Position numbers and translations under genes: made by a program. Shown one piece after another: positions 30,812 to 42,652 of a stretch of 64,000 bases of DNA. Within the stretch, counting starts at the first letter, position 1, and each line of letters opens with the position of its first letter. A model generated the notes under the pieces. The model worked only from the letters and a program-made list of their open reading frames with translations, made no database searches and was not told where the DNA came from. This DNA comes from Novakomyces olei (taxonomy: Eukaryota > Ascomycota > Novakomycetes > Novakomycetales > Novakomycetaceae), in contig JADEYG010000003.1 of assembly GCA_016906335.1 (NCBI GenBank), positions 62,001 through 126,000 of the forward strand, in the 5' to 3' direction.

Positions 30812-31711
30812 AATCCTTATCAAAATAAACAAGGTAGCAGCGCTATTGCAATATAGGCGAAACTATAGGATAACGGCGTCTTGAATCAACCATAGTTTCA
30901 AAGCACTATAATCAATATTAAATTACGTAGAGCTATGGGGTAATGGGTCCCTTTAATAGACCACGGGCGATCGAGCAAATGCATCTTTCGTTCCCTTTGT
31001 ATACCATTTCCAATAAGAATCACTTAAGTGGTTTAAGTGGCTACAAGGAGATAAACCAGGGGTAGCCCAATGTTAGATTATCATGACACGATGTTGAGCT
31101 AGAGCCCTTTCAATGAACAGTAATATCTTAAATATATAATAAATTTACTAATTAATTATATTAATAATTAAGATATAATGTTTAGGTGCAAACCTAACAA
31201 GCTATATTCATGTACTAAATAGTAAATAAATAAAATTAGGTGGTAAAAAGGAATAATAGATCAATTTCGAACAGCGAAAAAATGAACATATATTATATCC
31301 AAATCATAGTAAATAGCTTGTATCACTTAGTTGAAAATCCTTGATAGCCACCTGCCAATAGAATCCGGGCACGCTCATCGCCGTAAATAGTTGCAATGTG
31401 TCATTGCGTGGGATGATTAATCTTCAAATATTTTAGAACCGAGATTCAAATTCTGCCATCAATTCGTTCCTGTGAGTAAAGCATGATTTTTACATTATTG
31501 TACCCAAAATGCCCTCCTTCTATCTTGTCCATACACCTATAGTGATCAAATATATATATATATGCAAAAAAGGCCGCATTTGCGAACCTGACACCGAGTT
31601 ATGGGCAGAGAATGGCCTCATTTTATAATATTAAAAAACAAAATAGCGCACGTCGATAGCCAGTACACAATTTTAAATCACACCCTATTGTTCCACAAAC
31701 AACCAAACAAC

Positions 31712-31905
31712 ATGGCTTCTTCCAGTTTGCGACCCGAATTTACTAGCCTTGTTCGCCAAATTCATGAAATAGCAACGGGTGTTTCTGGTCTGCTACATTT
31801 GCCGATTTTCGACCAAGGTGCAAGGTGCAAACATCCTTGAGCAATTGAGGCTGCTTCACGAAAATAGTGAGAGGCACTTTGAGGCCTACGATAGGCAGTT
31901 TCATA
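31712..31905 (+). pseudogene. Broken copy of coiled-coil gene A (right arm)
   Basis: Starts like gene A (MASSSLRPEFTSLV...HLPIFDQGA) but a 7-bp repeat of GTGCAAG shifts the frame, and the rest, including both later exons, is lost in the 0.9-kb deletion. Non-functional as a full-length family member. Confidence 0.8.
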
Positions 31906-32071
31906 AGATATCATTTCATTAATAAATTTAAATATTGAAAAAGATGGGAAGATTCCCCAAATAAGTTCCACGTTGTCAAGCAAGCAAATTAACGGAGAGT
32001 GATATGAATCAGTCACCCTCGCTTTATATCAAGGGCACTTAAGATAGCTTTCGAGTCTCCTCGCTGGCGCC

Positions 32072-32275
32072 ATGAAGCCCTCAATCGACATAGGTGCGTA
32101 AATTCTACGAGAGCTGAAGTTGATCGGTAAGGCTATGGATGAGGGATTTGACAGTATGGATAAGCACTTTGACGACATGGAGGACAATTTTAACAGACTA
32201 ATTGAACGCCTTGATCGCACAGTGGCTGGCATGAGAGAGCGAGCTGTTGCCAACGATATCCGCATTGAGGTATAG
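32072..32275 (+). pseudogene. Broken copy of coiled-coil gene B (right arm)
   Basis: Same start as the left copy but codon 10 is TAA (left: GAA at that place). The rest stays open to the same end. It has four fewer heptad units than the left copy. It could restart at a later ATG, giving a short helix only. Confidence 0.75.
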
Positions 32276-32533
32276 AGTTTTACTTTCCTTGAAGACTATC
32301 AAATTTACTCGTATTATGAACTGATCGCAATATATTATTTTTAGCAAGCCTATTCGGTTTTTCAAGGCCGCAATTATGGACACGCGAAATAGCGGTTTTC
32401 GAAACAGCACGAGTTTAAGGATCTATGTCATAATCCTACTATACACGTAGGCGATAGCATTATCGTATTATCAATTTAATTTATATTTATTATACTGCAT
32501 TTCAGACAGCTTTCGAGTCTCCTCGCTGGCTCC

Positions 32534-32740
32534 ATGAAGCCTCCAATCGACATAGGTGCCGAAATTCTACAAGAGCTGATGCTGATCCGTAAAGCTATGG
32601 ATGAGCGCTTTGACGATATAGAAGACAATGTTAACAGCCTTACTGAACGCCTTGATCGCACAGTGTCCGGCATGAGTGAGCGAGTTATTGCCAACTTAAT
32701 CCTTATCAAGGCACTTGAGGCTATTAGAAGTTACTCGTGA
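32534..32740 (+). CDS. Small coiled-coil protein C (right arm)
   Basis: 68 aa, open. Differs from the left copy at a handful of residues (KPP for KRP, MDERF for MNKRF, SLTERL for SLIERL) and at the C-terminus. Both copies being open while A and B are damaged in this arm could mean C alone is kept, or that it is simply short. Function unknown. Confidence 0.5.
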   Translation: MKPPIDIGAEILQELMLIRKAMDERFDDIEDNVNSLTERLDRTVSGMSERVIANLILIKALEAIRSYS

Positions 32741-32791
32741 CTGATCTTGGAGCCAATCTATATAGTCTTCAGCCATAGTAAGCCAGAGTAA

Positions 32792-32811
32792 GTTAGGCTT
32801 AGGGTTAGTTA
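32792..32811. promoter_or_regulatory. Telomere-like TTAGGGTTAG site upstream of PLP1
   Basis: GTTAGGCTTAGGGTTAGTTA, about 225 bp upstream of the PLP1 start, inside the repeat arm. It is a weaker version of the doublet (first core TTAGGC). Confidence 0.45.
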
Positions 32812-33035
32812 TCTTACGCATACACTAACTGTTATAAATGCTAGCAGAAATAATCTTTAATATATCTTTTCACAAAACGAGGAGCATTTTACAGAATAAG
32901 TTCTATAGTATTAGCAATATATACGTCGTACGCGACTGTGATCAAGAAACTTCATGTATAATATAATATAGTGAATTTAAGTATATCGATAAATTAACGC
33001 GCCAGTTCGCGATAGGCAGACAAGTCCTTTTGGCA

Positions 33036-34070
33036 ATGGCGGCGAGGGTCGATGAGCTAGCAAACGTATATGCCCGCGACGTGCGGCAAACAAAAGAGTC
33101 CGTGGAACAAGACGATTTGGCAGACATTATTGACGCGGAGGAGGACGACGGTTTTAGTCTCGGAGCTTATCGCGAGGCACGTCGTGAACAGCTCGCGAAG
33201 GAGTAAGTCTAGACTTTTTTGTGGACTATTTCTTATCGTTCAACAGGCTTCAAAAGGCGCAGTTGCTTCACAAGGAAGGCCATGGCGCTATTCATAATTG
33301 TTCTTCGGAGAAGGAGTTTCTTGATCTATCTGTGTATGTGACCCCTAAGAACGAATAATATGGACAAGACACGATCCCGACGATAACGACGACAACTAAC
33401 GTGTAAAGAAAGACCAAGGTTATGATTGGTAGTGTATATCACAAGGATTTCCGGCGCTGTGAAATTTTGCGGCGGCACCTGGAGGTATCATTGGGCTCTT
33501 TGTATTAGTTTACGGCATTTCTCATCAGTTTCTATGCTTTTGTTAAATACCTTTTTTTATTATTTTTTATTTTATTATTTTAATTTTTTTTTGCCAGTCT
33601 ATCTCCAACGCTCGTTTCTCACTACATCGCTAACCTAACACTACAATCTAGACTCTCGCTGAAAAGCATTGGCGGACAAAATTTGTGAGTTTAAATGCTC
33701 AAGAAGCGCCCTTTCTGTGCACTAAACTGGGGATCCGCATACTCCCTTGCGTGCTACTTTTTCGAGACGGTCATCTCGTGGACCGGTATTACTTTGCCAT
33801 AGCTGTATGCTATAGACTAAATATCTAGTATTGTCGGATTTGATGATTTGGGGAATCGGGATGACTTTCCGACTCTAGCCTTGGAGGAGCGCATTTCGCG
33901 CAGTGGTACGGAAAGAGAGACTGCTTGTCGCTGATAGCTTAGGTGTATTTTCCGCGTCAGGCGAGACGCCTAATGTGGCACGTAAGAGCGATTGGATGAC
34001 GAGGTCGTTGAACAAGACTAGTTTGTCGAAGCCTCGAGACGATAGTGACGATGACTTGGATATTGATTGA
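33036..34070 (+). CDS. PLP1: Phosducin-like protein, six exons
   Basis: Model: exons 33036-33202, 33247-33333, 33409-33484, 33652-33785, 33829-33905 and 33943-34070, 222 aa. N-terminal helix region (GFSLGAYREARREQLAKE, LHKEGHGAIHN), then the thioredoxin-like fold: SEKEFLD, VYHKDFRRCEILRRHLE, TKFVSLNAQEAPFLCTKLGIRILPCVLLFRDG, RIVGFDDLG. The acidic end DDSDDDLDID is typical. It matches the PhLP3/Plp1 group, co-factors of the CCT chaperonin in tubulin and actin folding. The CxxC of true thioredoxin is absent, as in the family. All introns have GT-AG ends. Two use AAAG or CTTAG acceptors just after a branch site. The start codon abuts the end of the inverted repeat, so its promoter is repeat DNA. 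Confidence 0.88.
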
Positions 34071-35425
34071 ACATTGTGGCACTGATCAATAACGATATAC
34101 AGTTATGTATGGTCTATTATATTGTAGATTTATTTTCTAAAATTTTCATTTACAATTTCGCTTTTCAATAACAATTTCGCACCTCTACGTATATTTGAAT
34201 TGTATGTATGTGCAGGCATGTAAGCACCAGATAAATGATTAATATACTAAAAGGATGTTTTTAATTTGTCTGATCTTAAAACCTTCGTCGATATGGTATA
34301 ATTGAAGAATAAGACATGCAACATTGCTTTTTTTTTGAGCCTCCTACTTTTGCGTATTACGATAGTATAATTGCATAATGAAGGTTCGTCATTGTATCGA
34401 TTTTCCCGGCACCTTTAAGCCTTTGTAACTTTTATTCGCTTTCAGTTTTGTGTCCACTTCAGTCGCCAGCTTTAACCTAATTTTTTTTTTTTCATTTGCG
34501 TCGCTGACACCGACACTTGTATCACCATTCCACTCAATTATTTGTACATTTTATTCTCATCAATCCTTTTTAGCATTTATCAATCAGTAAAGTATCGATC
34601 GTTTTCTGCGAATCAGTCTCAAAACTTGTACCATCGCAGACGTCTAAAAATTTGCTCGATGATTGTGTTTGTTCTGCAAAACAAAGAAGTCCTGCTCTGT
34701 AACAAACCAGGCTTCGACATTGTTAGGCAGAGCAACATTTACAGAGTAGCGAAAAGCTTCCAAAGCCGTACCGATATTGTACCCTCTTTTCTTGGTAGGT
34801 TGAACCCGCCGCGTCTTTGTTTTCCGAGAGCGCTCCCTTTACAAACACAGAGACAGTAGTGATCTATGCAAAAGGTATCGAAATATCCACGTTCCACGAA
34901 AATATTGAAAACAAAAAACTTAAAATCTGGCTCGTAAAGTCTCTCTAAGGGGAAAACCAAACCTGACAAATAAGAAATAACAATAAAAGAAAAGAATCAT
35001 CAGAAAATAAAGTACACTTGACATACACATGTATACGTATATATACATACATACATACATACATATTATATATATATATATATATATAATGACGCATTGA
35101 TATATATAGTATATACTTCCGCCTAATGCCGATAAAGAATCATGATAATATAAAAGCTTGTCCAATGAACCTATTTAATAAGAACGTTGCATCATAACAG
35201 GGTGATTGAATAGCAAACATAAACAAAGCACGAAAAAAAAAAAACAATTTGATATCCAAATAAACAGTATTAAATTGGCATTTTTTCCGGCCAACAAATT
35301 ATCTTTCAGGCACTGACGAACCATTAGGTGCAAACTAGTGAGGGCAGCGCTGGAGAATTAACCCCCCTAATTTTTTATCGGCCGTAAAGCCAAGTAAGAT
35401 TCATCCACAAACAGCCGTCGCACAA
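34071..35425. other. Intergenic between PLP1 and the PUF gene
   Basis: AT-rich with microsatellites (CATA)5 at 35044-35064 and (TA)11 at 35066-35088. No supported gene; a 105-codon frame at 34542-34859 resembles nothing. Confidence 0.5.
35044..35088. repeat. CATA and TA microsatellites
   Basis: Adjacent tetranucleotide and dinucleotide runs in the 3' flank of the PUF gene. Confidence 0.95.
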
Positions 35426-38400
35426 TTAGCGCTTGTTTTCTTTATCGCGCCCAGAGTCCAGCTGGAAGGCGGTTGCTTGCACAGCTGTCCCATTGCTCTC
35501 CTTCTCCAATCCCTCGCCGCCATTGGCCAAAAGTTCACTAGCGTGTCCGTCAGCCAGCGGCTCTGCAGACCCGTTATCCGAGTTCTCTGCGACCTCAATG
35601 GAGACCAGCAGCTTTTCGATCGAGGTCAAATGCTTCCCAAATGTAACCTGTTTCAGAGTATAGAGCTGAGGCCGTAATTTAGCAATAAATCGTCGTCGCT
35701 GGTCGTTGCGGGAGATATCCAGCATCTTTTGCACGACATAGTTTGCAAACTGATCCTTCATCATCCCGACAAGCACAGGGTTCCCCTCAGCATCGTCGGC
35801 CAGTGCTTCTTCGATCAGGGACGCCACCTGGTCAGCCGAGCCAAACGCTAAGCATTTTTCCACGACATTACTGGCAAATTTGTGCTTGGAAAGAGCAACC
35901 ACGTTGCCCCGAACTGCCTCGATCATACGCAGTCTGTCCCCAGGTCTAGGCCCACCGTGCTCGATCACGTGCTGGGCCACGTAGTTGCCGTACTGATCCT
36001 GTATTAGCGATCTTGTATGCTTGTGCAGCTCGTCGAGCAAAAACACTTGAGCCGAGGGTACATGCTCAAACATACGCTGTACGACACGGCAGCCATAAGG
36101 GTGAGTGGCCAGGGCAAAAGCCTGGCCTCTGATGGCGTTGGAAATAAAGGCAATTCTGTCGCTCGGGACCCGTTCGATTATCCGCTGGATAACATGGTTA
36201 CCGTTCTGGTCCTTTATAAGCCGCAAAACAGATCCGTGCAGCTCTTTAATAAGCACCAGCTGCTGGTCAGTGAGGACAAACTCGAGAGCCTTTTGCACGA
36301 CACGGCACCCGTACATTTGGAGGGAAAGGCTCTGCATATGGCCCTCCATGCGCCTACCAATCTCGGCTTTTTGCACCTGGCTACCAAACTCCAATAGCTT
36401 TTGTATAACATAGTTGCCAAACACGTCCGTCATCAACTGTAGGCAGTTGGGCATTACCTCCTCAAAGACCATCTCCTTCTCCTCTATAGAAGCAGTCTCC
36501 AGCTTTTGCTGCAGGAACCGGCTGCCATGCTGGTCGCCTGCAAACTGCACTACCTGGCCACGCACGTCTTTTAGCTCCAGGTTCGTGTTCCGATTAGACC
36601 GGAACATTTCCAGTAAATGGCTCCTCTGTGGCATCCGACCAGCTCTGCCGTCTTCCCCAACAAGGCTGCTGCCGTGATGGCTGCCGTGGTGGCTGCTTGT
36701 GCCGCTCATACTATGGCCATTCCCGTTTCCATTCCCATTTCCATTGTTATTGTTATTGTTATTGTTATGGTGGTGACGGTGGCCGGACCCGTTGCCGTGC
36801 GGCTTTGCCGACAGAGTGCCGTACACGCTTCCGTTATTAGCACTCACACTACTCTCTCCACTGCTGTTTACACTGTTCCCCGGCTGAGCCGAGGGCATTC
36901 CGCCCGGCATTGCCGGTACAAGCCGGTGCCCGTAAACGGCACTGCCAGGGGCGTACATTGGATCCAGACGGAACCCGGCAGTATCCAGCGGAGGAGACAT
37001 GTCGTAGATGTTGCTACGTCCACCGTTTCTGCCCGCAGAAAGCTGGGAAAGATGGCTCTGACTTTGGCCTTGGTTCTGGCCTTGAATTTGGCCTTGAATT
37101 TGGCCTTGGCCTTGGCTATGGCCTTGCTGCTGGCCCGGGTTTGGTGGGTACTGGTAATGTGCCATTGCCGAAGCAAAGCTCGGAGACAGTGAAGCAGCTG
37201 CGGGACTATTGATCCCGACTGGAAACGGAGACGACGAGCTGCTTGATTGGACAAATGGCGGACGGTTGCCACTCTGTTGTTGATTTTGTTGTTGATTTTG
37301 CAGTTGCTGTTGTTGCTGATGATAATTCTGGTGCTGTTTATTCATCAGAGCGTGGACGGCAGACGGGTCTTCGCCCAGACCAGAGTGGGAAGCAAAAGAA
37401 AACCCTGGCGCAGTACTGCCACTGCCACTGCCACTGCTGCCATTCATATTCATATTCATATTCATATTCATATTGCTGGCATTAGTATTGTAGCTTTGCG
37501 GTACTCGAGCCGGCCGCACTTGGCCTCCATCGTGAGCAAACAGCTGTGGAGAGAATAACGAGTCTGGCGAATAGAAACTGTTCAGTCCAGCGTACGAAGG
37601 CATAAAGGCCGTATTGCCAGCCAGAGCAGGTGGAGGCGAAGACTGGTAAGGGAACGGCTGCGGTACTGCCTGCTGCTGAGCCGCTGGAAAGTCGTGTGGA
37701 TAAGATTGGGAGAGCTGTGGCTGTGTTTGATGGTAAGGCTGTTGCTGGAACGTCTGGCCCGGCTGGTGGTGTGCCGAGATCGTGGTTTGGCCTGTAGTTT
37801 GGTCCTGATTAGAGCCTTGATTGCCTTGATTGCCTTGATTAGAGCCTTGATTGCCTTGGTTAGAGCCTTGATTGGAGCCTTGATTAGAGCCTTGATTCTG
37901 CTGGTAAGATTGCTGGAACCCTCCAGCAGCATTAAGCAATGGAGACAGTCTCTGCTGCTGCTGCTGATACTGCTGCTGAGGCTGCTGAGGCTGATACTGC
38001 TGATAAGAATGCTGATGTTGATGCTGATGTTGATATTGATGTTGATGGTCAAAGGCAGATGGGGACACAGAGGCAGACGACGAGGATGGTGCTACGAACC
38101 GCTGCTCGGCCGACTGGCTGCTCGGCCGTTGCTCAGGGAGGGACCTTGCACTCTGCAAGTCCGGCTGAAAGTGGCGAGACTGGGTCTTTGCGTACCGAAT
38201 ACTCTCTCCCTCAAACTGCCTAGCAATCTCGTCAGCGCTGGCGGCAGAAGGAGGAGACAGGTGCTGGTTTGAGCGTGGTCCTGGCTGCGACTGGCGCTGG
38301 TCAGTGGCATTTCCCAGCCCGTACTCTCCAACCGCAGAATCGTCGGGCATAGAGCCGTGCTGGACGGAGGCAGAGGACCTTGAGGCAGCCAAAAGAGGCG

Positions 38401-39856
38401 ACCTGTCTCCGCCAGGACCTGCACTAGCGACACTGCGATAAGACGCTGCTGAAAGCGAAAAGGCGCCAGGGTAGAACTCGGCAGAAGCGTGTAGTGGAGG
38501 CGAGACAGATCCGGGTCCGTTTCCGGGTCCGTTACCCCCACCAGTGGCCCCCACTCCCACTCCTGCCCCCACATTGGCCCCCACTGTGGCCCCCACTGTG
38601 GCCCCCACTGCTGAGCCTACTCCGACGGGCTGTTGGTGGTAGCTGGGAGGAGTTGAACTGCTCCGCAGCAGCGACGGGTCCGACTGGCTCAATGGCTCAA
38701 CGAGCTTTGAGTAAAAAGGCCGATGAGACTCGGCAGAGGCAAAATTTGCAGTTGCTGGGTGCCGCAGACTATTGTTGCCATAATCCATATGACTGCCCTG
38801 TCCAGAATCGCTGCCGTGATGGAGCACGCCTCCGGCTAAAGGCAAGCCGGACATGAACCGGGACCGGCCCCGAGCAAATATATCCTCGTCCACTGGAACA
38901 GACGAGGCAGAGGCAGAGGCAGAGGCAGAGGCAGAGGCAGTTGCTGCTGAAGCAGCTGAAGCAGAAGAGGCAGAGCTGGTCAGAGCAGCTGCGGCTGCCA
39001 CAGGCGAAGAGCTCGTCATATCGTCCAGCCGGGAGTGAGGAGCAGTCACAGTCCGCTGCCGCCGAAGAAACGGGTCCAGGCCTTGGAAAGTGCTGTTTAT
39101 GGCATCCACGTTTAGCGAGGATGTACGGTTACGATCTGTGCTGTTTATAATCGGCCCACCAGCCGAGGAGTGTGGTCCGCTAGCGTAAAGGCTGCCGTTA
39201 GCGGCAGTACTGTTGTTTGTAGCAGAATTGCCCTCAAAGAGCGATGAGGACGAAGACGCTGAATGGTTCCTCTGGTGCGAAGTATAGGGCAGCTGCTTGC
39301 TCGAGGCAAAAGGCGAATTTGCAGAGTCGAGCAGGACTCCTGCCAGCGCCTGTGACGAAATGGAGGACGATGCTGGTGACGAGGGAGGTGGGAGGGAGAA
39401 AGCGTCACGTACAGCCGCAAAATTATCGTGTCTTGTGGCCGAGTGGACCATAGAAGACTGGAAACGAGAAGGCGATCTGCTGGCAGAGGAGGTAGTTGAT
39501 CCTCCTCCCACATTGTTTAGTGCTCCCACATTGTTTAGTGCTCCTGAAACAGTCCCGTTTTGCGGTACATTTGGCCCGCTTTGGTCTCGAGGAGAGCTGC
39601 TGCCCTTTTTGCCGCTGCTGTTGTGGCTGCCTGGTCCACGAGAAGAATTGGGTACGGATCCAGCTGCGGGCCACAGGTCGGGTCCCGAGTATACCCTTCC
39701 GAGTCCCTCGCTGCCGCTGCTGCTACTGCTGCCTGCGGCATTTGCTGTTGCCGGCGCAGAGGCTGCGGCCCACGGCCGTTTCGGCGAAGCAGAGGCCGCA
39801 TGTGGCCAGTCGCCGCCGCCGCCAGCAGACACGGGCTGGCTCAAGTTCGAGGCCAT
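35426..39856 (-). CDS. Pumilio/PUF RNA-binding protein with very long low-complexity N-terminus
   Basis: 1476 aa, one exon. The C-terminal 340 residues (about 1085-1412) are the Pumilio domain. Eight repeat cores are visible in order: GSRFLQQ, NYVIQK, CRVVQK, NHVIQR, CRVVQR, NYVAQH, SNVVEK, NYVVQK. Residue triplets (S-R-Q, N-Y-Q, C-R-Q, N-H-Q, C-R-Q, N-Y-Q, S-N-E, N-Y-Q) predict binding to the classic UGUANAUA site, as in human Pumilio or yeast Puf3. Such proteins bind mRNA 3' UTRs and promote decay or localisation. The first 1080 residues are Ser, Gln, Asn and Gly rich, with polyQ, (NM)n, GSNQ/GNQ and GQIQ/GQNQ runs. This is the kind of sequence that drives condensates. Puf3-like identity is likely, but the mitochondrial target set cannot be inferred. 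Confidence 0.96.
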   Translation of the reverse strand: MASNLSQPVSAGGGGDWPHAASASPKRPWAAASAPATANAAGSSSSSGSEGLGRVYSGPDLWPAAGSVPNSSRGPGSHNSSGKKGSSSPRDQSGPNVPQNGTVSGALNNVGALNNVGGGSTTSSASRSPSRFQSSMVHSATRHDNFAAVRDAFSLPPPSSPASSSISSQALAGVLLDSANSPFASSKQLPYTSHQRNHSASSSSSLFEGNSATNNSTAANGSLYASGPHSSAGGPIINSTDRNRTSSLNVDAINSTFQGLDPFLRRQRTVTAPHSRLDDMTSSSPVAAAAALTSSASSASAASAATASASASASASASSVPVDEDIFARGRSRFMSGLPLAGGVLHHGSDSGQGSHMDYGNNSLRHPATANFASAESHRPFYSKLVEPLSQSDPSLLRSSSTPPSYHQQPVGVGSAVGATVGATVGANVGAGVGVGATGGGNGPGNGPGSVSPPLHASAEFYPGAFSLSAASYRSVASAGPGGDRSPLLAASRSSASVQHGSMPDDSAVGEYGLGNATDQRQSQPGPRSNQHLSPPSAASADEIARQFEGESIRYAKTQSRHFQPDLQSARSLPEQRPSSQSAEQRFVAPSSSSASVSPSAFDHQHQYQHQHQHQHSYQQYQPQQPQQQYQQQQQRLSPLLNAAGGFQQSYQQNQGSNQGSNQGSNQGNQGSNQGNQGNQGSNQDQTTGQTTISAHHQPGQTFQQQPYHQTQPQLSQSYPHDFPAAQQQAVPQPFPYQSSPPPALAGNTAFMPSYAGLNSFYSPDSLFSPQLFAHDGGQVRPARVPQSYNTNASNMNMNMNMNMNGSSGSGSGSTAPGFSFASHSGLGEDPSAVHALMNKQHQNYHQQQQQLQNQQQNQQQSGNRPPFVQSSSSSSPFPVGINSPAAASLSPSFASAMAHYQYPPNPGQQQGHSQGQGQIQGQIQGQNQGQSQSHLSQLSAGRNGGRSNIYDMSPPLDTAGFRLDPMYAPGSAVYGHRLVPAMPGGMPSAQPGNSVNSSGESSVSANNGSVYGTLSAKPHGNGSGHRHHHNNNNNNNNGNGNGNGNGHSMSGTSSHHGSHHGSSLVGEDGRAGRMPQRSHLLEMFRSNRNTNLELKDVRGQVVQFAGDQHGSRFLQQKLETASIEEKEMVFEEVMPNCLQLMTDVFGNYVIQKLLEFGSQVQKAEIGRRMEGHMQSLSLQMYGCRVVQKALEFVLTDQQLVLIKELHGSVLRLIKDQNGNHVIQRIIERVPSDRIAFISNAIRGQAFALATHPYGCRVVQRMFEHVPSAQVFLLDELHKHTRSLIQDQYGNYVAQHVIEHGGPRPGDRLRMIEAVRGNVVALSKHKFASNVVEKCLAFGSADQVASLIEEALADDAEGNPVLVGMMKDQFANYVVQKMLDISRNDQRRRFIAKLRPQLYTLKQVTFGKHLTSIEKLLVSIEVAENSDNGSAEPLADGHASELLANGGEGLEKESNGTAVQATAFQLDSGRDKENKR

Positions 39857-40798
39857 TCCATGAAGAGGAGAGGGTTAAGTGGAAGCGAGTGTCTTTTCGA
39901 CAACAGGTCAGAGGGTAAGACGGTGGAGCGCAGAGCAATGGGCCAACACTATTACCAATTTCCAGTGGCAATGGAGACCGTCAGCCGGAAAGATCAAGCG
40001 CAAAAGGACAGAGAGAGGAGAGGCGGAGCGAGAAAAGAGCCGCTGGTTGTCTATAACTTTGTAGAGTTAGTATTCCAATAGTCTGACAGGGCCCGCGGCA
40101 GAAGGGGAGCCGGTATGGGGGCCGGTACGGAAGCCGGTACGGTCTTACCTTGGCACTGAGGCCCAAAGACTCGGGTGGCAGCGGTGCCGGCTGATCTGGG
40201 TTGAGCTTGGGAACGCGCCCGTTAGGAGGAGAGCAGGTTGAGCAAACGGCGCGTACTGGTCGGGCCACTTGACGCGTCAAGGCAGTAAAGCCAAGATTGC
40301 GATTAATTCAGAGAAGGAGCACTCGAGTTTTGTAACTGCTTAAAAGGCGGATCAGCTTTGACGGTTCCCGTACGTCTTGAGCGCTCGTTGCAATTGTGCT
40401 TGGGAAGGCGATAAAATAAAAATTTAGATTGACAGCTGCGTATGTACGTAGTTTCACGTTTATACGGATTTATTTATTAACGTACGCACATTGTATAGTA
40501 CGTACTTTGTACTGACATTTATATATAATACAAGAGGATCCTTGGACAGGATTGGTGTAGGATTGGTATAGGATTGGTATAGGATTAGTGTAGGATTGGT
40601 ATTGGATTAGATGTATAGAGCAGTCTAAGGTTCTTGTATAGAGCAGTCTAAGGCTATGGCTATTTCGTGTAAGGCATGCAAACGCGCTCAAGGCATACAA
40701 ACGCGCTCAACACCGCAAAAGTTGCTACTTGGACTATGGCAAAATGGCATTATGTTAATGTGCTGGGCACTACCTACACGTTTGCTCAACATGTTTTA
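39857..40798. other. PUF upstream region
   Basis: GC-richer near the gene (to 40300), then AT-rich with two minisatellites (40548-40610, 40612-40653). No supported gene. Confidence 0.5.
40548..40653. repeat. 11-bp and 23-bp tandem repeats
   Basis: Six copies of about AGGATTGGTAT (40548-40610), then two copies of TGTATAGAGCAGTCTAAGG with a 4-bp spacer (40612-40653). Confidence 0.88.
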
Positions 40799-42232
40799 TT
40801 AGGGTTTAGTAAAGTATAGTATATTATAATATAACACGGCACCTTGGCCGGTGAGCGGGTCGGCTACATTACACACATAATACACGTCGCTTGGCACGAG
40901 CACATTAGTAACGTTTGTCCAAAAGTTAGATTGAAGCGTGCTACGGTTGGCCACGTACATACAATACTGGCAATGCGCAATGTGTAAAAGTCGTGCTTCG
41001 CACCGGCCTGGACCAGAGCATGAGGGGCAAGAAAGGGCAGGAACAAGGGCGGAAATACAGCTGTCTACAAACAAAGGGATATAATTAACATGGTCATACT
41101 TTTTGGGCCGTCTTGTACAAATAACCTGTACGTCTCGGCTCCTCTGGTGTAAATCTACTCCTACCTCGGTCGTGGCCATGGGAAACCGACACGTTTTCTC
41201 ATGGGCCTTGGCTGTTTTCCACTCGTATATTCCCCGTGCAAATCTTATACTGTCCAAGGTGCGGAAATTGCTTGTGCCATTCCACCTTGCGAATTTCTCC
41301 CCGCTCGTCCACAGGCAAATGTCATAACATACATACTGCGTATATATCTCCTAGCGGAGCCAGTGGCTATCCTACTTTCTGTCTCCACTACACCCTTCAC
41401 TAAAAGCTACGTATATAGTTGATTGATTGATTGATTGATGAAATAAACAAAACTATATGCCTATACTAATATTAAACAACACGGTTCAATTGCCCCAGCT
41501 GCCGTAAATCTTGTCCTTTGTAATCTTTTTGATGTTGCTTCGTGCAGTGCTCGTAAACATACGATCCACTCTACTACACTATTGGACGCTCGGCAGTAAT
41601 TCGATAGCGCAAAAAACAGCGTATTAGTGCTCTCCCGTTCTGAAACAGTACATCTTACTTCCATCAACTCTACGTTGCACAGTTCGATAAACGTTATTGC
41701 CTTGCGTTATCTCGCGTGTGTTTGCAATCTAGGAGACACAGTGTGCAACGTCGCCAATCGCCTGAATACGTGACATCTACAACATTACGATCGCACAGGA
41801 GTATAAACAAACGGGGTATAATATAGTAGAAAACCGCGAGTTACATTCTCGCATGAGACGCTCGTGTCCAAAAATATGTTGCGTGTGGGCTTTCATTACA
41901 TAAAAAGTAGGCTCCAATTCAATTGGCTTGGAGCCTTTAGAGCACATTAGCGCAGAGTCCAACGACAGCCCCTGTAAAATCTCCGTCTTATTTTCCGCAT
42001 GCTCCCAATCTGTACACACATTACTTTTGTGCTGTGTAAAAATCCTCCGAATCGAATACGGCTTTTCCGATAGCATAGTCGGCCACTGATTTATCATAAT
42101 CTGTTACTGGTTTATTATAGTACGTAGGATGGTGCAGACAGGGTTTTCCGGTACTGCAATAATATTGCGGTAAGGCGTTGCGCGCTCTCCCGTACCGTGA
42201 AGCAAACAAACTGTCTCTTGAAGACGTTTCCA
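40799..42232 (-). CDS. Possible multi-exon Cys-rich protein, unrecognised
   Basis: Several protein-like reverse frames follow each other: 42232-42021 (METSSRDSLFASRYG... VTDYDKSVADYAIG), 42040-41777 (DWEHAENKTEILQG... CNSRF), about 41730-41640 (IANTREITQGNNVYRTVQRRVDG, just after a CTCCTAG acceptor), and 41350-40799. The last frame opens after a CGCTAG acceptor and runs 183 codons with EKFARWNGTSNFRTLDSIRF and a CPSC-x15-CQYC pair that could bind zinc. Composition looks coding, but I could not fix one consistent set of splice junctions for the first two frames. It may be a decayed gene or two genes. I do not recognise the family. Limits are approximate. Confidence 0.3.
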
Positions 42233-42652
42233 TTCTTTTTTCAACCCGTTTTCACGTCTTCGGACCTCTTTCACTCGTTAGGATTTGGAGTTGGCACTCT
42301 TTTCTCTCTTTTTCCTTATAAATACGCGCTTTTCATTGACGCGTCAGACGCGTCTCTTTTGTTTATTTATCTTTTTACACCTTTTCCCTTGTTGGGTAGT
42401 TTGTTCAGCCTCCAAAGTCGGGCCTCAAATTGTGTTGAATTGCTGCTTTAGCGCAAGGAACGGACCTTGCCAATAGCCGGACGAACGTCTCGGCGGGTGT
42501 TTGGGCAAAATCTAGGGTTTTTCCCTTTGACTTGGACGATTTATTTGGGCTTTCAAAGGCAGGACAACTTTGGTCTGTGCGTGCGGATAAACTGCTCAAT
42601 ATTGGGCCAATTCCGCTTTTTTGGACGTTGATTTTTGAGTCGGTAATCACTA
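42233..42652. other. Intergenic
   Basis: Pyrimidine-rich 42230-42410, then the upstream region of the membrane-protein gene. No motif identified. Confidence 0.5.

Larger units (their letters stand above)
30812..33035. repeat. Right arm of the large imperfect inverted repeat
   Basis: Reverse complement of the left arm with two main losses: about 0.9 kb joining A-gene sequence near 31905 directly to the segment matching left 18366, and four heptad units of gene B. The outer end lies one base before the PLP1 start codon. Small differences are scattered throughout, so the duplication is not very recent or the arms do not convert often. Confidence 0.9.

Noticed and set aside
17154-33035. Inverted repeat as a composite transposon
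   Set aside because: No transposase, integrase or reverse transcriptase, no short terminal repeats and no target-site duplication at arm ends.
34542-34859. 105-codon + strand frame downstream of PLP1
   Set aside because: No recognisable content; lies in AT-rich 3' flank.
36617-37192. Several 100-190 codon + strand frames opposite the PUF gene (36.0-39.9 kb)
   Set aside because: Shadows of low-complexity PUF coding sequence; content is repetitive Leu/Val/Ala.
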